A stretch of DNA of 64,000 bases from Microbacterium sufflavum. GTDB taxonomy: Bacteria > Actinomycetota > Actinomycetes > Actinomycetales > Microbacteriaceae. Shown in pieces: positions 26,352-34,424 of this stretch; positions within the stretch are counted from its first letter, which is position 1, and each line of letters starts with the position of its first letter. Both the position numbers and the translations under genes were made by a program. Location: contig NZ_JAHWXK010000001.1 in assembly GCF_023091155.1 (NCBI RefSeq), positions 496,001 through 560,000 on the forward strand, in the 5' to 3' direction. The notes beneath the pieces are model-generated. The model was given only the letters and a program-made list of their open reading frames with translations. It made no database searches and had not been told where the DNA came from.

Positions 26352-26369
26352 CGCGGCCTCCGCTCAGTC
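26346..26369. terminator. Compact two-sided hairpin between ipdB copy 2 and kstR2
   Basis: GACTGA / TCAGTC (6 bp) continue through one bulged C into GCGG / CCGC (4 bp) around a 3-base loop. Both stop codons lie in the outer stem, so the same structure can terminate both convergent genes. Confidence 0.55.
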
Positions 26370-26975
26370 GGAGAGGAGGCCCTTGTGCAGCAGGTCGAGG
26401 AAGTTGTCGGTCAGGCTGGCGGCGGTGTGCCCGCGGCCGGGCCGGTACCACGCGACCGTGGACCACACGGCGTCGCGGATGAAGCGGTAGGCGATGGGCG
26501 CGTCGATGGAGTCGCGGAACACGCCGACCTTCTGCCCTTCACGGATCTGCGACAGCCACAGCTCCTCGATGCGCTCGCTGTTCTCGCGCAGGAACTCGAA
26601 GCCGGGCTGGCGGCCGAGGAACGACAGCTCGTTCTGGTAGAGGCCGACCGCGTCGGGCTGGCTCTCGATCGTCGTGAAGGCGTGCGCGATGAGCTTGTCG
26701 AGGATGTCGCGGGGGCTGCCGCCCTCGGCCACGATCTCCTCGAACCGATCGAGCAGCCCGGTCATGAAGCTGCCCAGGATCTCCTGGAGGATCGCCTCCT
26801 TGGAGGAGAAGTGATGGTAGAGGCTTCCGGAGAGGATGCCGGCCTCGTCGGCGATGTCGCGGACCGTGGTCGCGGAGTACCCGCGCTTGGCGATCAGGCG
26901 CGCGGCGATCGAGAGGATCTGATCGCGCCGCTCGGAGCTCTGCTCCTGGCGGCCTCCGCTTTTGGTCGTTGCCAT
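26364..26975 (-). CDS. kstR2: KstR2-like TetR-family repressor
   Basis: 203 residues. The helix-turn-helix TTVRDIADEAGILSGSLYHHFSSKE is nearly the sequence of mycobacterial KstR2 (Rv3557c). The ligand domain shares YRFIRDAVWSTVAWYRPG with it, unlike generic TetR proteins. KstR2 represses the HIP regulon and is released by HIP-CoA. Divergent from fadD3 with an operator between, so it should autoregulate. AAGGAG lies just before the ATG. The twelve boxes in the window are its likely targets. Confidence 0.92.
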   Translation of the reverse strand: MATTKSGGRQEQSSERRDQILSIAARLIAKRGYSATTVRDIADEAGILSGSLYHHFSSKEAILQEILGSFMTGLLDRFEEIVAEGGSPRDILDKLIAHAFTTIESQPDAVGLYQNELSFLGRQPGFEFLRENSERIEELWLSQIREGQKVGVFRDSIDAPIAYRFIRDAVWSTVAWYRPGRGHTAASLTDNFLDLLHKGLLSD

Positions 26976-26998
26976 TGCTGCTCCTTCACAGAAAATCT

Positions 26999-27012
26999 CA
27001 CAAGCGCTTGCT
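26999..27012. promoter_or_regulatory. KstR2-like operator 6 (divergent kstR2 / fadD3 promoters)
   Basis: CACAAGCGCTTGCT, containing a perfect CAAGCGCTTG palindrome; it fits AnCAAGnnCTTGnT except for the first base. The best copy of the core in the window, placed 23 bp upstream of the repressor's own start. Confidence 0.85.
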
Positions 27013-27085
27013 CAAGTGTGCCGCATGCGAGCGGTTTCCCGAAACATCCCTTCGGAGTGTACGCATGATCTGGGAAAGGACGTCC

Positions 27086-28687
27086 ATGACAGTCTCGGAA
27101 GCCACTACGGTCCCCGCCCTCCTCACGGAGATGGCGGCGCTCGGCGATCACCCCGCCATCGTCGACGGCGACGTGACGATCGGCTACGCCGAGCTGCGGG
27201 ACCGCGTGGAGGACGTCGCCCGCGCCTACCTGGCGCAGGGCGTGGCGCCCGGCGACCGCATCGGTCTCTGGGCGCCCAACCGGTACGAGTTCATCCTCGC
27301 GATGCTCGGCGCCCAGCTGGTCGGGATCGCGGTCGTGCCGTTGAACACCCGCTTCACGGGTCACGAAGCCGCCGAGATCCTCGCCCGCTCCCGCGCCACC
27401 GCGCTCGTGCTGGCGGACGGCTTCCTCGGCAAGTCCTACAGCGAGATGCTGCGCGATGCAGCGGCCGAGCGCGGCGGGGACGGCCCGGTGTTCCCCGGGC
27501 TCCCGCACCTCCGCACCGTGGTCTGCCTGGACGGCGACGGTGCCGGCGGGCTGCTGTCGTGGGACGCCTTCCTCGCCGGCGGTGGAGCCGTGGCACCGTC
27601 ACGGGTGGCCGAGGCTGCCGCGGCGGTCGGTCCGGACGACATCATGGACGTGCTGTTCACCTCGGGCACCACGGGCGTGCCCAAGGGCGTGCTCAGCGCG
27701 CACCGGCAGACCCTGTCGGTCGCGCGCGCCTGGGGCCTCGGAGCCCGCCTCACGCCGGAGGACCGCTACGCCGTCGTGAACCCCTTCTTCCACGGCTTCG
27801 GCTACAAGGCGGGCATGATCACGTCGCTCATGGCCGGCACCACGATCTACCCCCTGGCCGTGTTCGACGCCGACCGCCTGCTCGACCTCGTGCAGTCCGC
27901 CCGCATCAGCGTGCTGCCCGGCGTGCCCACCATCTTCACATCGCTGCTCGACCACCCCCGCCTCAGCGAGTACGACCTGTCGTCGCTGCGGTTCGCGATC
28001 GCCGGGGCCACGGCCGCCCCCGCGACGCTCTTCCACGACATGGTGAACGTGCTCGGCTTCGAGACCGTGGCCCAGGCGTACGGCCTCACCGAGTGCGTCG
28101 TCGCCACCCTCTCCCGCCCCGGCGAGTCGCTGGAGCACACGGCCCAGACCACCGGACCCGCGGTCGAGGGCGTGGAGATCCGGGTCGTGGACGAGAAGGG
28201 GAACGACGCGGGGGTCGACGTGGACGGCGAGATCCTGCTGCGCGGCCCCAATGTGATGCTCGGCTACTTCGAGGACCCGGCCGCGACCGACGCCGTGCTC
28301 GACGCGGACGGCTGGTTCCACACCGGCGACGTCGGCCGTCTCGACGAGCACGGCTGCCTCAAGATCACCGACCGCCTGAAGGACATGTTCATCGTCGGCG
28401 GCTTCAACGTGTACCCCGCCGAGGTCGAGAACGCGCTGCGCAAGCACCCGGCGGTGAACGAGTCGGCCGTGATCGGTGTGGACGACGACCGGCTCGGCAC
28501 CGTCGGCCGCGCCTACGTGCTGCTGCTGCACAATGCGGAGCCGCGCCCCGACGCCGCCGAACTCGAGACCTTCTGCCGCCGGCACCTGGCGAACTTCAAA
28601 GTGCCGCGCGAGTTCGTGCTCGTGGAGGACTTCCCCCGCAACGCCACCGGCAAGATCCTCAAGTCCGAGCTCCGCGACCGCGCCTGA
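27086..28687 (+). CDS. fadD3: FadD3-type acyl-CoA synthetase (HIP-CoA ligase)
   Basis: 533 residues, ANL superfamily. LFTSGTTGVPKGVLSAHRQT (AMP-binding P-loop), NPFFHGFGYKAGM, AYGLTE, GWFHTGDVG, ITDRLKDMFIVGGFNVYPAEVE and NATGKILKSEL (catalytic Lys). GVLSAHRQTLS and the FFH.FGYKAG string are those of mycobacterial FadD3 (Rv3561). It adenylates HIP and makes HIP-CoA, which is also the KstR2 inducer. I chose the ATG at 27086, six bases after GGAAAGGA; ATGs at 26969 and 27065 are in frame, the first overlapping kstR2 and the operator. Confidence 0.9.
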   Translation: MTVSEATTVPALLTEMAALGDHPAIVDGDVTIGYAELRDRVEDVARAYLAQGVAPGDRIGLWAPNRYEFILAMLGAQLVGIAVVPLNTRFTGHEAAEILARSRATALVLADGFLGKSYSEMLRDAAAERGGDGPVFPGLPHLRTVVCLDGDGAGGLLSWDAFLAGGGAVAPSRVAEAAAAVGPDDIMDVLFTSGTTGVPKGVLSAHRQTLSVARAWGLGARLTPEDRYAVVNPFFHGFGYKAGMITSLMAGTTIYPLAVFDADRLLDLVQSARISVLPGVPTIFTSLLDHPRLSEYDLSSLRFAIAGATAAPATLFHDMVNVLGFETVAQAYGLTECVVATLSRPGESLEHTAQTTGPAVEGVEIRVVDEKGNDAGVDVDGEILLRGPNVMLGYFEDPAATDAVLDADGWFHTGDVGRLDEHGCLKITDRLKDMFIVGGFNVYPAEVENALRKHPAVNESAVIGVDDDRLGTVGRAYVLLLHNAEPRPDAAELETFCRRHLANFKVPREFVLVEDFPRNATGKILKSELRDRA

Positions 28688-28700
28688 CCCGCCGCGGTCG
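28675..28700 (+). terminator. Hairpin at the end of fadD3
   Basis: CGACCGCG and CGCGGTCG pair over 8 bp with a 10-base loop that includes the fadD3 stop codon. No T-tract follows. Confidence 0.4.
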
Positions 28701-28759
28701 ATTGGCCCGCGCGACCCCCGGCCGGTAGCCTTCGAGGTCGGCCACGGGGAAGGACGGGG

Positions 28760-29191
28760 ATGCGGGTACACGACCGATCGGCGGGGATCACGCGACGCAC
28801 GGCGATGCGGGCGGCGGTGTGGACGGTACCGGTGGTGGCGGTGACCTGCGCGGCGCCACTGGCGGCGGCGTCCACCGCGCGCCCGGCGGTGCAGATGCTG
28901 CCCGTCACCATCGACCGCGCGACCTTCACCTGGCCGGGAGCGGTGGTCGGCAACCCTGGGACGACGCCGATCACCGTGACGTGGTCGGTCGCGGTGTCAC
29001 CCGAGCTGGACTGGATGACCGGGCCCACCACGGGCTCGACGACGGTCCCGCCCGGCTCGTCCGCCACCATCGCGGCGGGGGTGCAGGGATTCCCGGTCGC
29101 CGCGGCGTGGCCCACCACGCTCACCCTCACGCTGCTGCGCGACGGCGGCAGCGAGGATCACAGCATCGTGTTCCAGGCCGAAGAGGCCTGA
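28760..29191 (+). CDS. Small secreted protein of unknown function with a Tat-like signal
   Basis: 143 residues. The N-terminus has a twin arginine (GITRRTAMRAAVWTVPVVAVTCAAPLAAAS region, RR at about 12-13) before a hydrophobic stretch ending in an AxA-type cleavage site. The mature part is a Thr/Pro-rich beta domain resembling an Ig-like or DUF-type exported module (VTWSVAVSPELDWMTG). The ATG at 28760 follows an AAGGACGGGG stretch. It has its own 72-bp gap after fadD3 and no KstR2-like box; a link to the regulon is not shown. Confidence 0.7.
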   Translation: MRVHDRSAGITRRTAMRAAVWTVPVVAVTCAAPLAAASTARPAVQMLPVTIDRATFTWPGAVVGNPGTTPITVTWSVAVSPELDWMTGPTTGSTTVPPGSSATIAAGVQGFPVAAAWPTTLTLTLLRDGGSEDHSIVFQAEEA

Positions 29192-29206
29192 CCGGGATCC
29201 GGGGCT

Positions 29207-30427
29207 TCAGCTCAGGCGCTCGAGCACCATCGCCATGCCCTGGCCACCCGCGGTGCACATGGTCTCGACCGCGAACTGCTCGTCTCGCTCCCGCAGCGCG
29301 TTGATCGCCGTGGTCGTGATGCGCGCACCCGTCATGCCGTAGGGGTGGCCGAGGGCGATCGCGCCGCCGTTGACGTTCACGCGCTCCGGATCGATGCCGA
29401 TGTCCGCGATGGACGGCACGACCTGGGCCGCGAACGCCTCGTTGATCTCCAGGAGGTCGATGTCGCCGATGCTCATGCGGGCGTGGGCGAGCGCCCGCTC
29501 GACGGCCTGCACGGGACCGAGCCCCATGATCTCGGCCGACAGCGCCGACACCCCGGTCGACACGATGCGAGCGAGCGGGGTCAGCCCCAGCTCGGCGGCT
29601 CGGGTGTCGCTCATGACCACGAGCGCCGCCGCCCCATCGTTCAGCGCGCAGCAGTTCGCGGCCGTCACGGTGCCGTGCGGGCGGAACACGGGCTGCATCC
29701 CGCTGATGCCGTCCAGGGTCACCCCCGCGCGGGGGCCGTCGTCGGCCGAGACCAGCGTGCCGTCGGTCAGACGCACGGGAGTGATGTCCTTCTGCCAGAA
29801 GCCGCGGGCGGCCGCGGCCTCGGCACGGTTCTGGCTGAGCACGGCCCACTCGTCCTGCTCGCGCCGGGAGACGCCGCGGAACGAGGCCACGTTCTCGGCG
29901 GTCTCGCCCATCGCGATGTAGATGTCGGCGAGCTCGCCGCGCGCGCGCGCGTCGGACCACACGAACTCCGGGTCCTGCGCGTCCCGGGCGGTGCGGGCAG
30001 CGGCGTCGGCCCACCGCGGGTTCTTGGTGTCGGGCATGCCGTCGGCCTTGCCGGACCCGAACTGCGACACCGCCTCGACCCCGGCCGACACGAACACGTC
30101 GCCCTCGCCTGCCTTGATCGCGTGGAAGGCCATGCGAGTGGTCTGCAGCGAGGACGCGCAGTAGCGGTTGACGGTGGCGCCGGGCACGCCGTCCCACCCG
30201 AGCTGCAGCGCGACCATGCGGCCGATGTTGTACCCCTGCTGACCGGCCGGCTGCGCACACCCCATCATCAGGTCGTCGATCTCGGCGGGGTCGAGTCCCG
30301 GCACGGCTTCCACGGCGGCGCGCACCATCTGCGTCGCGAGGTCGTCGCCGCGCATGTCCTTCAGGCTGCCCTTGAACGCGCGGCCGATGGGCGAGCGCAC
30401 GGCGGAGACGATGACGGCTTCGGTCAT
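29207..30427 (-). CDS. Acetyl-CoA acetyltransferase-type thiolase
   Basis: 406 residues. Active-site strings NRYCASSLQT (Cys), NEAFAAQVVPS, GGAIALGHPYGMTG (His) and CTAGGQGMAMVLERL (Cys). The N-terminus MTEAVIVSAVRSPIGRAFKG is typical of degradative thiolases. A second thiolase beside FadA6, so the pathway has two thiolytic steps covered, for example side-chain shortening versus final ring fragments (inference). Second gene after an SDR (ATGA overlap), under operator 7. Confidence 0.88.
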   Translation of the reverse strand: MTEAVIVSAVRSPIGRAFKGSLKDMRGDDLATQMVRAAVEAVPGLDPAEIDDLMMGCAQPAGQQGYNIGRMVALQLGWDGVPGATVNRYCASSLQTTRMAFHAIKAGEGDVFVSAGVEAVSQFGSGKADGMPDTKNPRWADAAARTARDAQDPEFVWSDARARGELADIYIAMGETAENVASFRGVSRREQDEWAVLSQNRAEAAAARGFWQKDITPVRLTDGTLVSADDGPRAGVTLDGISGMQPVFRPHGTVTAANCCALNDGAAALVVMSDTRAAELGLTPLARIVSTGVSALSAEIMGLGPVQAVERALAHARMSIGDIDLLEINEAFAAQVVPSIADIGIDPERVNVNGGAIALGHPYGMTGARITTTAINALRERDEQFAVETMCTAGGQGMAMVLERLS

Positions 30428-31242
30428 GAGGGGGTTCCTCCAGAGTCGGGCAGGCGGTCGGCCTGCCGCACGATGTCGGCGTTCGGGGTGTGGGCGAGGA
30501 AGGCCGGCCATTCGCCGCCGCCGTCGACCGGGATCACGGCACCGGTGAGGTGCGCGGAGAGGGGGGAGGCGAGCACGACGCACACGGCCCCGAGTTCGGC
30601 GGGGTCGGCGAGACGTCCGCGCGGGATGGTGCGCGCGATCTCGGCGTATTGCTCGGGCGTGCCGTAGTGATCGGCGGCGCTCTCGGTGTGCACGAGCCCG
30701 CTGCTGACCGCGTTGACGCGGATCTCGGGGGCCCACTCGACGGCGAGGCTGCGGGTCAGGCTCTCCAGTGCCGCCTTGGCCGCCCCGTAGACGGCGGTGC
30801 CCGGACTCGGACGGCGCGCACTGATCGAGGTGATGTTGACGACACTGCCCTTCGCTGCGCGCAGAGGCTCGAACGCGGCGCGCGTGGCGACGGCGGCCGA
30901 GAGGAAGTTGATCTCGGTGATCGCCTGGAAGTAGCGGGGCGAGCCCGCCTCGAACCGGCCGAAGGGGGAGCCGCCGACGTTGTTGACGAGTACGTCGAGC
31001 CGTCCGTGGCGCTCGGCCACGTCGCGGATCCACGCCTCGTTCTGCGCCGCGTCGCGCACGTCGACGGGGCGGAAGGAAGCGCGGCGCCCGTCGCGCTCGG
31101 GAACCCCGTCGGGCTCGGAGCGCCCGCAGAACTCGACCTCGGCCCCGGCGTCCAGGAACGCGTCGACCACGCCCCGGCCGACACCGCGACCGCCGCCGGT
31201 GACCGCGACGACCTTCCCCGCGAAATCGATGACCAGACTCAC
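30424..31242 (-). CDS. Short-chain dehydrogenase
   Basis: 272 residues: VVAVTGGGRGVGRGVVDAFLDAG, NNVGGSPFGRFEAG, ITSISARRPSPGTAVYGAAKAALE (Ser, Tyr, Lys). The long C-terminus GAVIPVDGGGEWPAFLAHTPN, with GGGE..PAFL, recalls SDRs of mycobacterial steroid clusters. Probably a 3-hydroxyacyl-CoA or ring-alcohol dehydrogenase feeding the overlapping thiolase gene. -10 TAGCAT (31285-31290, minus strand) next to operator 7. Confidence 0.83.
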   Translation of the reverse strand: MSLVIDFAGKVVAVTGGGRGVGRGVVDAFLDAGAEVEFCGRSEPDGVPERDGRRASFRPVDVRDAAQNEAWIRDVAERHGRLDVLVNNVGGSPFGRFEAGSPRYFQAITEINFLSAAVATRAAFEPLRAAKGSVVNITSISARRPSPGTAVYGAAKAALESLTRSLAVEWAPEIRVNAVSSGLVHTESAADHYGTPEQYAEIARTIPRGRLADPAELGAVCVVLASPLSAHLTGAVIPVDGGGEWPAFLAHTPNADIVRQADRLPDSGGTPS

Positions 31243-31293
31243 TGCGCACTCCTCCGTACCGCGCTCCGGTGCGACGGCCTGTCCATGCTACCA

Positions 31294-31307
31294 ACCAAAT
31301 GCTAGGT
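31294..31307. promoter_or_regulatory. KstR2-like operator 7 (divergent SDR / SDR promoters)
   Basis: ACCAAATGCTAGGT. It overlaps a plus-strand -10, TAGGTT (31303-31308), which lies six bases before the ATG at 31315, so the plus transcript should be leaderless and directly blocked by the repressor. Confidence 0.75.
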
Positions 31308-31314
31308 TTGTTGC

Positions 31315-32148
31315 ATGGGTCACGAAGACGTACCTCCCCGCTCTCCGCGCACGATCGTCGTCACCGGCGGTGCGCTCGGCATCGGTGGCGGCATCAGCCG
31401 CCGCTTCGCCGCTGAGGGCGACCACGTGGTGCTGGTCGACATCGACGCCGACGCCGCTGAGGCGACAGCGTCGGAGATCGAGGAAGACGGCGGGAGCTGC
31501 ACCGCGCTCGTCGGCGACATCACCCGGGACGACACGGTCGCCCGCCTGGCGGCCCACGTTCAGGAGCAGCACGGTCATGCGGAGGTGCTCGTCAACAACG
31601 TCGGCGACTTCCGCCCCGCGAAGTCGTTCTTCGCCAAGAGCCCACCGGAGCAGTGGCAGCGGTTGCACGAGCTGAACCTCTGGCACGTGTTCGCGGTGAC
31701 GCACGCCCTGCTGCCCGGAATGATCGCGGCCGGCCGCGGCAGCATCGTGAACGTGTCCACCGTGGAGGCCTTCCGCGGCATCCCCGGCAACGCGGTGTAC
31801 TCCGCCTACAACGCCGGCGTGTCCGCCTTCACCAAGAGCCTGGCGGTCGAGCTCGGCCCCTCCGGCATCCGCGTCAACGCGATCGCCCCCGACCTCGCCG
31901 ACACCCCTCAGACACCGGCCGAGCTGATGCTCGCCGGACGCGACCCCGCTCTGCTGCGCTCCTGGCTCCCTGCCGGGCGCTTCGGTCGACCGGAGGACTT
32001 CGCGGGCGTGGTGGCGTTCCTCGCCTCCGACGACGCCGCCTTCGTGACCGGACACACCATTCCGGTCGACGGCGGCACGCTCGCCGCCTCCGGCTGGTAC
32101 GGCCGCGCGGAGGGCCGCGGCTGGACCAACCTGCCGGATCGAGCATGA
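31315..32148 (+). CDS. Short-chain dehydrogenase
   Basis: 277 residues: IVVTGGALGIGGGISRRFAAEG, VLVDIDADAAE, NNVGDFRPAKSFFAK, VSTVEAFRGIPGNAVYSAYNAG. The usual YxxxK appears as YSAYNAG, where the Lys position holds Asn, so the Tyr-x-x-x-Lys pair is not intact in the obvious register; this may alter or abolish dehydrogenase activity. GHTIPVDGGTLAASGWYGR ends the protein. First of SDR-NTF2-NTF2, all joined by ATGA overlaps. No ribosome site; leaderless start. Confidence 0.8.
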   Translation: MGHEDVPPRSPRTIVVTGGALGIGGGISRRFAAEGDHVVLVDIDADAAEATASEIEEDGGSCTALVGDITRDDTVARLAAHVQEQHGHAEVLVNNVGDFRPAKSFFAKSPPEQWQRLHELNLWHVFAVTHALLPGMIAAGRGSIVNVSTVEAFRGIPGNAVYSAYNAGVSAFTKSLAVELGPSGIRVNAIAPDLADTPQTPAELMLAGRDPALLRSWLPAGRFGRPEDFAGVVAFLASDDAAFVTGHTIPVDGGTLAASGWYGRAEGRGWTNLPDRA

Positions 32149-32678
32149 ACCTCGCGGAGCTGGTCGATCGTCAGGAGATCCACGCCCTCGTGCTCCGCTA
32201 CTGTGCTGCGGTCGACCGGGCGGATTGGGGCGCGGTGCGTGCGGTGTATGCCACGGACGGCGTCGACCACCACACCGGTTTCTCCGGTGACGCCGACGCC
32301 TACGTGGCCTGGTTGCGCGAACGGACCGCGGTCTTCGACGGCACTGCGCACCTCACCGCCAACCACACGGTCGAGCTGCTCGGCGACCACGCGTACGCGG
32401 AGACCTCCGGCACCGCTGTGCACTGGGGATCCCCGGCCGACGACGAGACCCGCAACTTCACGAGCGGCTTCCGCTACCTCGACCACCTGCGCCGCGACCC
32501 GGACGGCTGGCGGATCGTCGAGCGCCTCGCGGTGCGCGACTGGACCCGGTCCGACGCCGGGCGCCTGCGCGATCCCGAGGGCGACGGCCCACGCGGACGG
32601 CGAGGACCGGACGACCCCTCCACCGCGTTCCGGGAGCGGGTGCGGACGACAGCCGAGAGCGCGAGGAGGATGACATGA
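32145..32678 (+). CDS. NTF2/SnoaL-like protein 2
   Basis: 177 residues. LVDRQEIHALVLRYCAAVDRADWGAVRAVYATDG is the SnoaL_4-type first helix and strand with the Tyr and Asp used by BaiE-like dehydratases. HLTANHTVELLGDHAYAETSGTAVHWG supplies the central His-containing strand. The last ~45 residues are charged and outside the fold. A dehydratase or isomerase for a ring substrate is possible. Coupled to the SDR before and the NTF2-like gene after. Confidence 0.77.
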   Translation: MNLAELVDRQEIHALVLRYCAAVDRADWGAVRAVYATDGVDHHTGFSGDADAYVAWLRERTAVFDGTAHLTANHTVELLGDHAYAETSGTAVHWGSPADDETRNFTSGFRYLDHLRRDPDGWRIVERLAVRDWTRSDAGRLRDPEGDGPRGRRGPDDPSTAFRERVRTTAESARRMT

Positions 32679-33157
32679 CCGCGGACATCGAACGGCGGCT
32701 GCGGCTGCTGGAGGACCGCCTGGAGCTCATCGACCTGGAGGCGACGTACGCGCGCTCGTTCGACGAACGCGACGGCGCCGTGTGGAGCGCGCTCTTCACG
32801 GACGACGGGGTGTACCAGTCCCGGCCCGTAGGCGACGCGCCGCCCGTCACGTTCGTACAGGGTCGTGTTGCGCTGGAGGCGTTCTGCCGCGACGCCCCGT
32901 TCTCGGGCATCCACTTCCTGCACCTGCCGCAGCTGCGGTTCGACGGCGACCGGGCGACCGCCCGCGTGCACCTCGAGTTCCACGGCGACCACCCGGCAGA
33001 CCCGGGCGCACCCCGCGTGGCGATGCGCGGGTACTACGACGTGGCGTATCGCCGGGTGGACGGTCGCTGGCGCATCGCCCACCGCGTCACCACGGCGTTC
33101 GGACGCGAACAGACAACGGTGCTCGGCTATCCGCCCGCGGCCGTGCTGCCGGATTGA
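32675..33157 (+). CDS. NTF2/SnoaL-like protein 3
   Basis: 160 residues. LEDRLELIDLEATYARSFDERDGAVWSALFTDDGVY then GIHFLHLPQLRFDGDRATARVHLEF: the Tyr, Asp and His spacing resembles the SnoaL_4 family that contains the bile-acid 7-alpha-dehydratase BaiE. Adjacent to another NTF2-like gene; the two could form a heterodimer. Function not demonstrated. The GAGGAGGAT string is a good ribosome site. Confidence 0.78.
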   Translation: MTADIERRLRLLEDRLELIDLEATYARSFDERDGAVWSALFTDDGVYQSRPVGDAPPVTFVQGRVALEAFCRDAPFSGIHFLHLPQLRFDGDRATARVHLEFHGDHPADPGAPRVAMRGYYDVAYRRVDGRWRIAHRVTTAFGREQTTVLGYPPAAVLPD

Positions 33158-33201
33158 TCCGAGCGGAGGTCGGGCGAGATCACGGTCAGGCGTGGCCCCT
33201 G

Positions 33202-33663
33202 TCAGACGGGGAGGACGAGCCGGAACCGCTCGCAGAGCACGGGCATGTCCGGGGCGTAGCCACGCGGGTTCTCGGAGTGGGTGCGCCAGTAGCGCTCGTG
33301 CACCTCGCGCCAGTGCTCCAGCGTGCGGTCGCCCTCCCCCTCGGCGAAGGCGTGCGCGGCATCGACCCGGTCGAACGGCACGACCTCGAGCGCGGTCGTC
33401 TCGATCACGGCGCGCGGCTCCCCGCGTCCGTCGAGGATGATGCTGAACTCGCCCACCTCGGGCAGCGGGTCGCCGGTTGCCTCGTAGTCCCACAGCGACG
33501 ACGCGGTGCCGACCTTCACACCGGCGAGCACCAGCGCGAGCAGCTCGTCGGCGTGCGCCGGGGTGGCACCGAACGCCCATGCCTCCGGCACCGCTTCGGG
33601 AAGGTGCGGCAGCGCCGCCCTCGCGTCGCGCCAGTACTGCTCGATCCCCGCACCGTCATCCAC
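33202..33663 (-). CDS. ASCH-domain protein
   Basis: 153 residues. AWAFGATPAHADELLALVLAGVKVGTASSLWDYE, then LPEVGEFSIILDGRGEPRAVIETTALEVVPF and YWRTHSENPRG are ASCH-fold (PUA-related) signatures, as in YqfB-like proteins that bind RNA or hydrolyse N4-acetylcytidine. Probably a passenger gene unrelated to the catabolic regulon. It lies between the convergent NTF2 gene and the end of the LIV-transporter operon. Confidence 0.82.
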   Translation of the reverse strand: MDDGAGIEQYWRDARAALPHLPEAVPEAWAFGATPAHADELLALVLAGVKVGTASSLWDYEATGDPLPEVGEFSIILDGRGEPRAVIETTALEVVPFDRVDAAHAFAEGEGDRTLEHWREVHERYWRTHSENPRGYAPDMPVLCERFRLVLPV

Positions 33664-33704
33664 CCGCCCAGACTAGCGGCGGACACCCCCGGGACCGCCT
33701 GCCG

Positions 33705-34424
33705 TCACGCGACCGCGCCGAAGTACGCCCGCTGCAGATCCTCCAGGGACACGTCGGCCGCGGCGCCCGCGAGCGTCGTGCGGCCCATCTCTATCACGGC
33801 CACCTCGTCGGCGATCGCGACGGACTCCTGCACCGCCTGTTCGACGAGGAGGATGCCGATGCCGGTCGCCTTCAGCTCGTGCACCCGCTCCATGACCTCC
33901 TTCACGATCACGGGGGCCAGGCCCTGGCTCGGCTCATCGAGGATCAGCAGTTTCGGCTTCGCCATGAGCGCCTGCCCGATCGCGAGCATCTGCTGCTGTC
34001 CGCCCGACATGCTCGCAGCCGGGAGGGCCCGCTTGCTGCCGAGGATCGGGAACAGCTGGTAGATCTCGTCGACCGAGGAGGCGAGGCCGCGCTTGCCGAG
34101 GCGTCGCGAGAAGCCGCCGAGGATCAGGTTCTGCTCGATCGTCAGCTCACGGAAGACCTTCTTGCCCTCCTGCACGTAGGAGATCCCGCGCGCGACCCGC
34201 TTGTGCGGCGCGTCGGCGAGGGGCGCCCCCAGGTAGGAGACGGACCCGCCCGTGACCCGGTTCAATCCGGTGATGGCACGCAGCGTGGTGGTCTTGCCGG
34301 CGCCGTTGCGACCGAGCAGCACCGTGATCTCTCCCGACCGCACCGTGAGCGACACGTCGCGCACCACGGTCAGGTCGCCGTAGCCGGTCTGCAGCGCCGA
34401 CACCTCCAGCAGCACGTCACTCAT
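33705..34424 (-). CDS. LIV-type ABC transporter ATP-binding protein (LivF-like)
   Basis: 239 residues with Walker A GRNGAGKTTT, Q-loop YVQEGKKVF, signature MSGGQQQMLAIGQAL and Walker B LLILDEPSQGL. One of two ATPases of a branched-chain-amino-acid-type importer (HAAT family), a family that also imports aromatic and alicyclic acids. Last gene of binding protein, LivH, fused LivM-LivG, LivF. It overlaps the fused gene by 8 bp. Confidence 0.93.
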   Translation of the reverse strand: MSDVLLEVSALQTGYGDLTVVRDVSLTVRSGEITVLLGRNGAGKTTTLRAITGLNRVTGGSVSYLGAPLADAPHKRVARGISYVQEGKKVFRELTIEQNLILGGFSRRLGKRGLASSVDEIYQLFPILGSKRALPAASMSGGQQQMLAIGQALMAKPKLLILDEPSQGLAPVIVKEVMERVHELKATGIGILLVEQAVQESVAIADEVAVIEMGRTTLAGAAADVSLEDLQRAYFGAVA

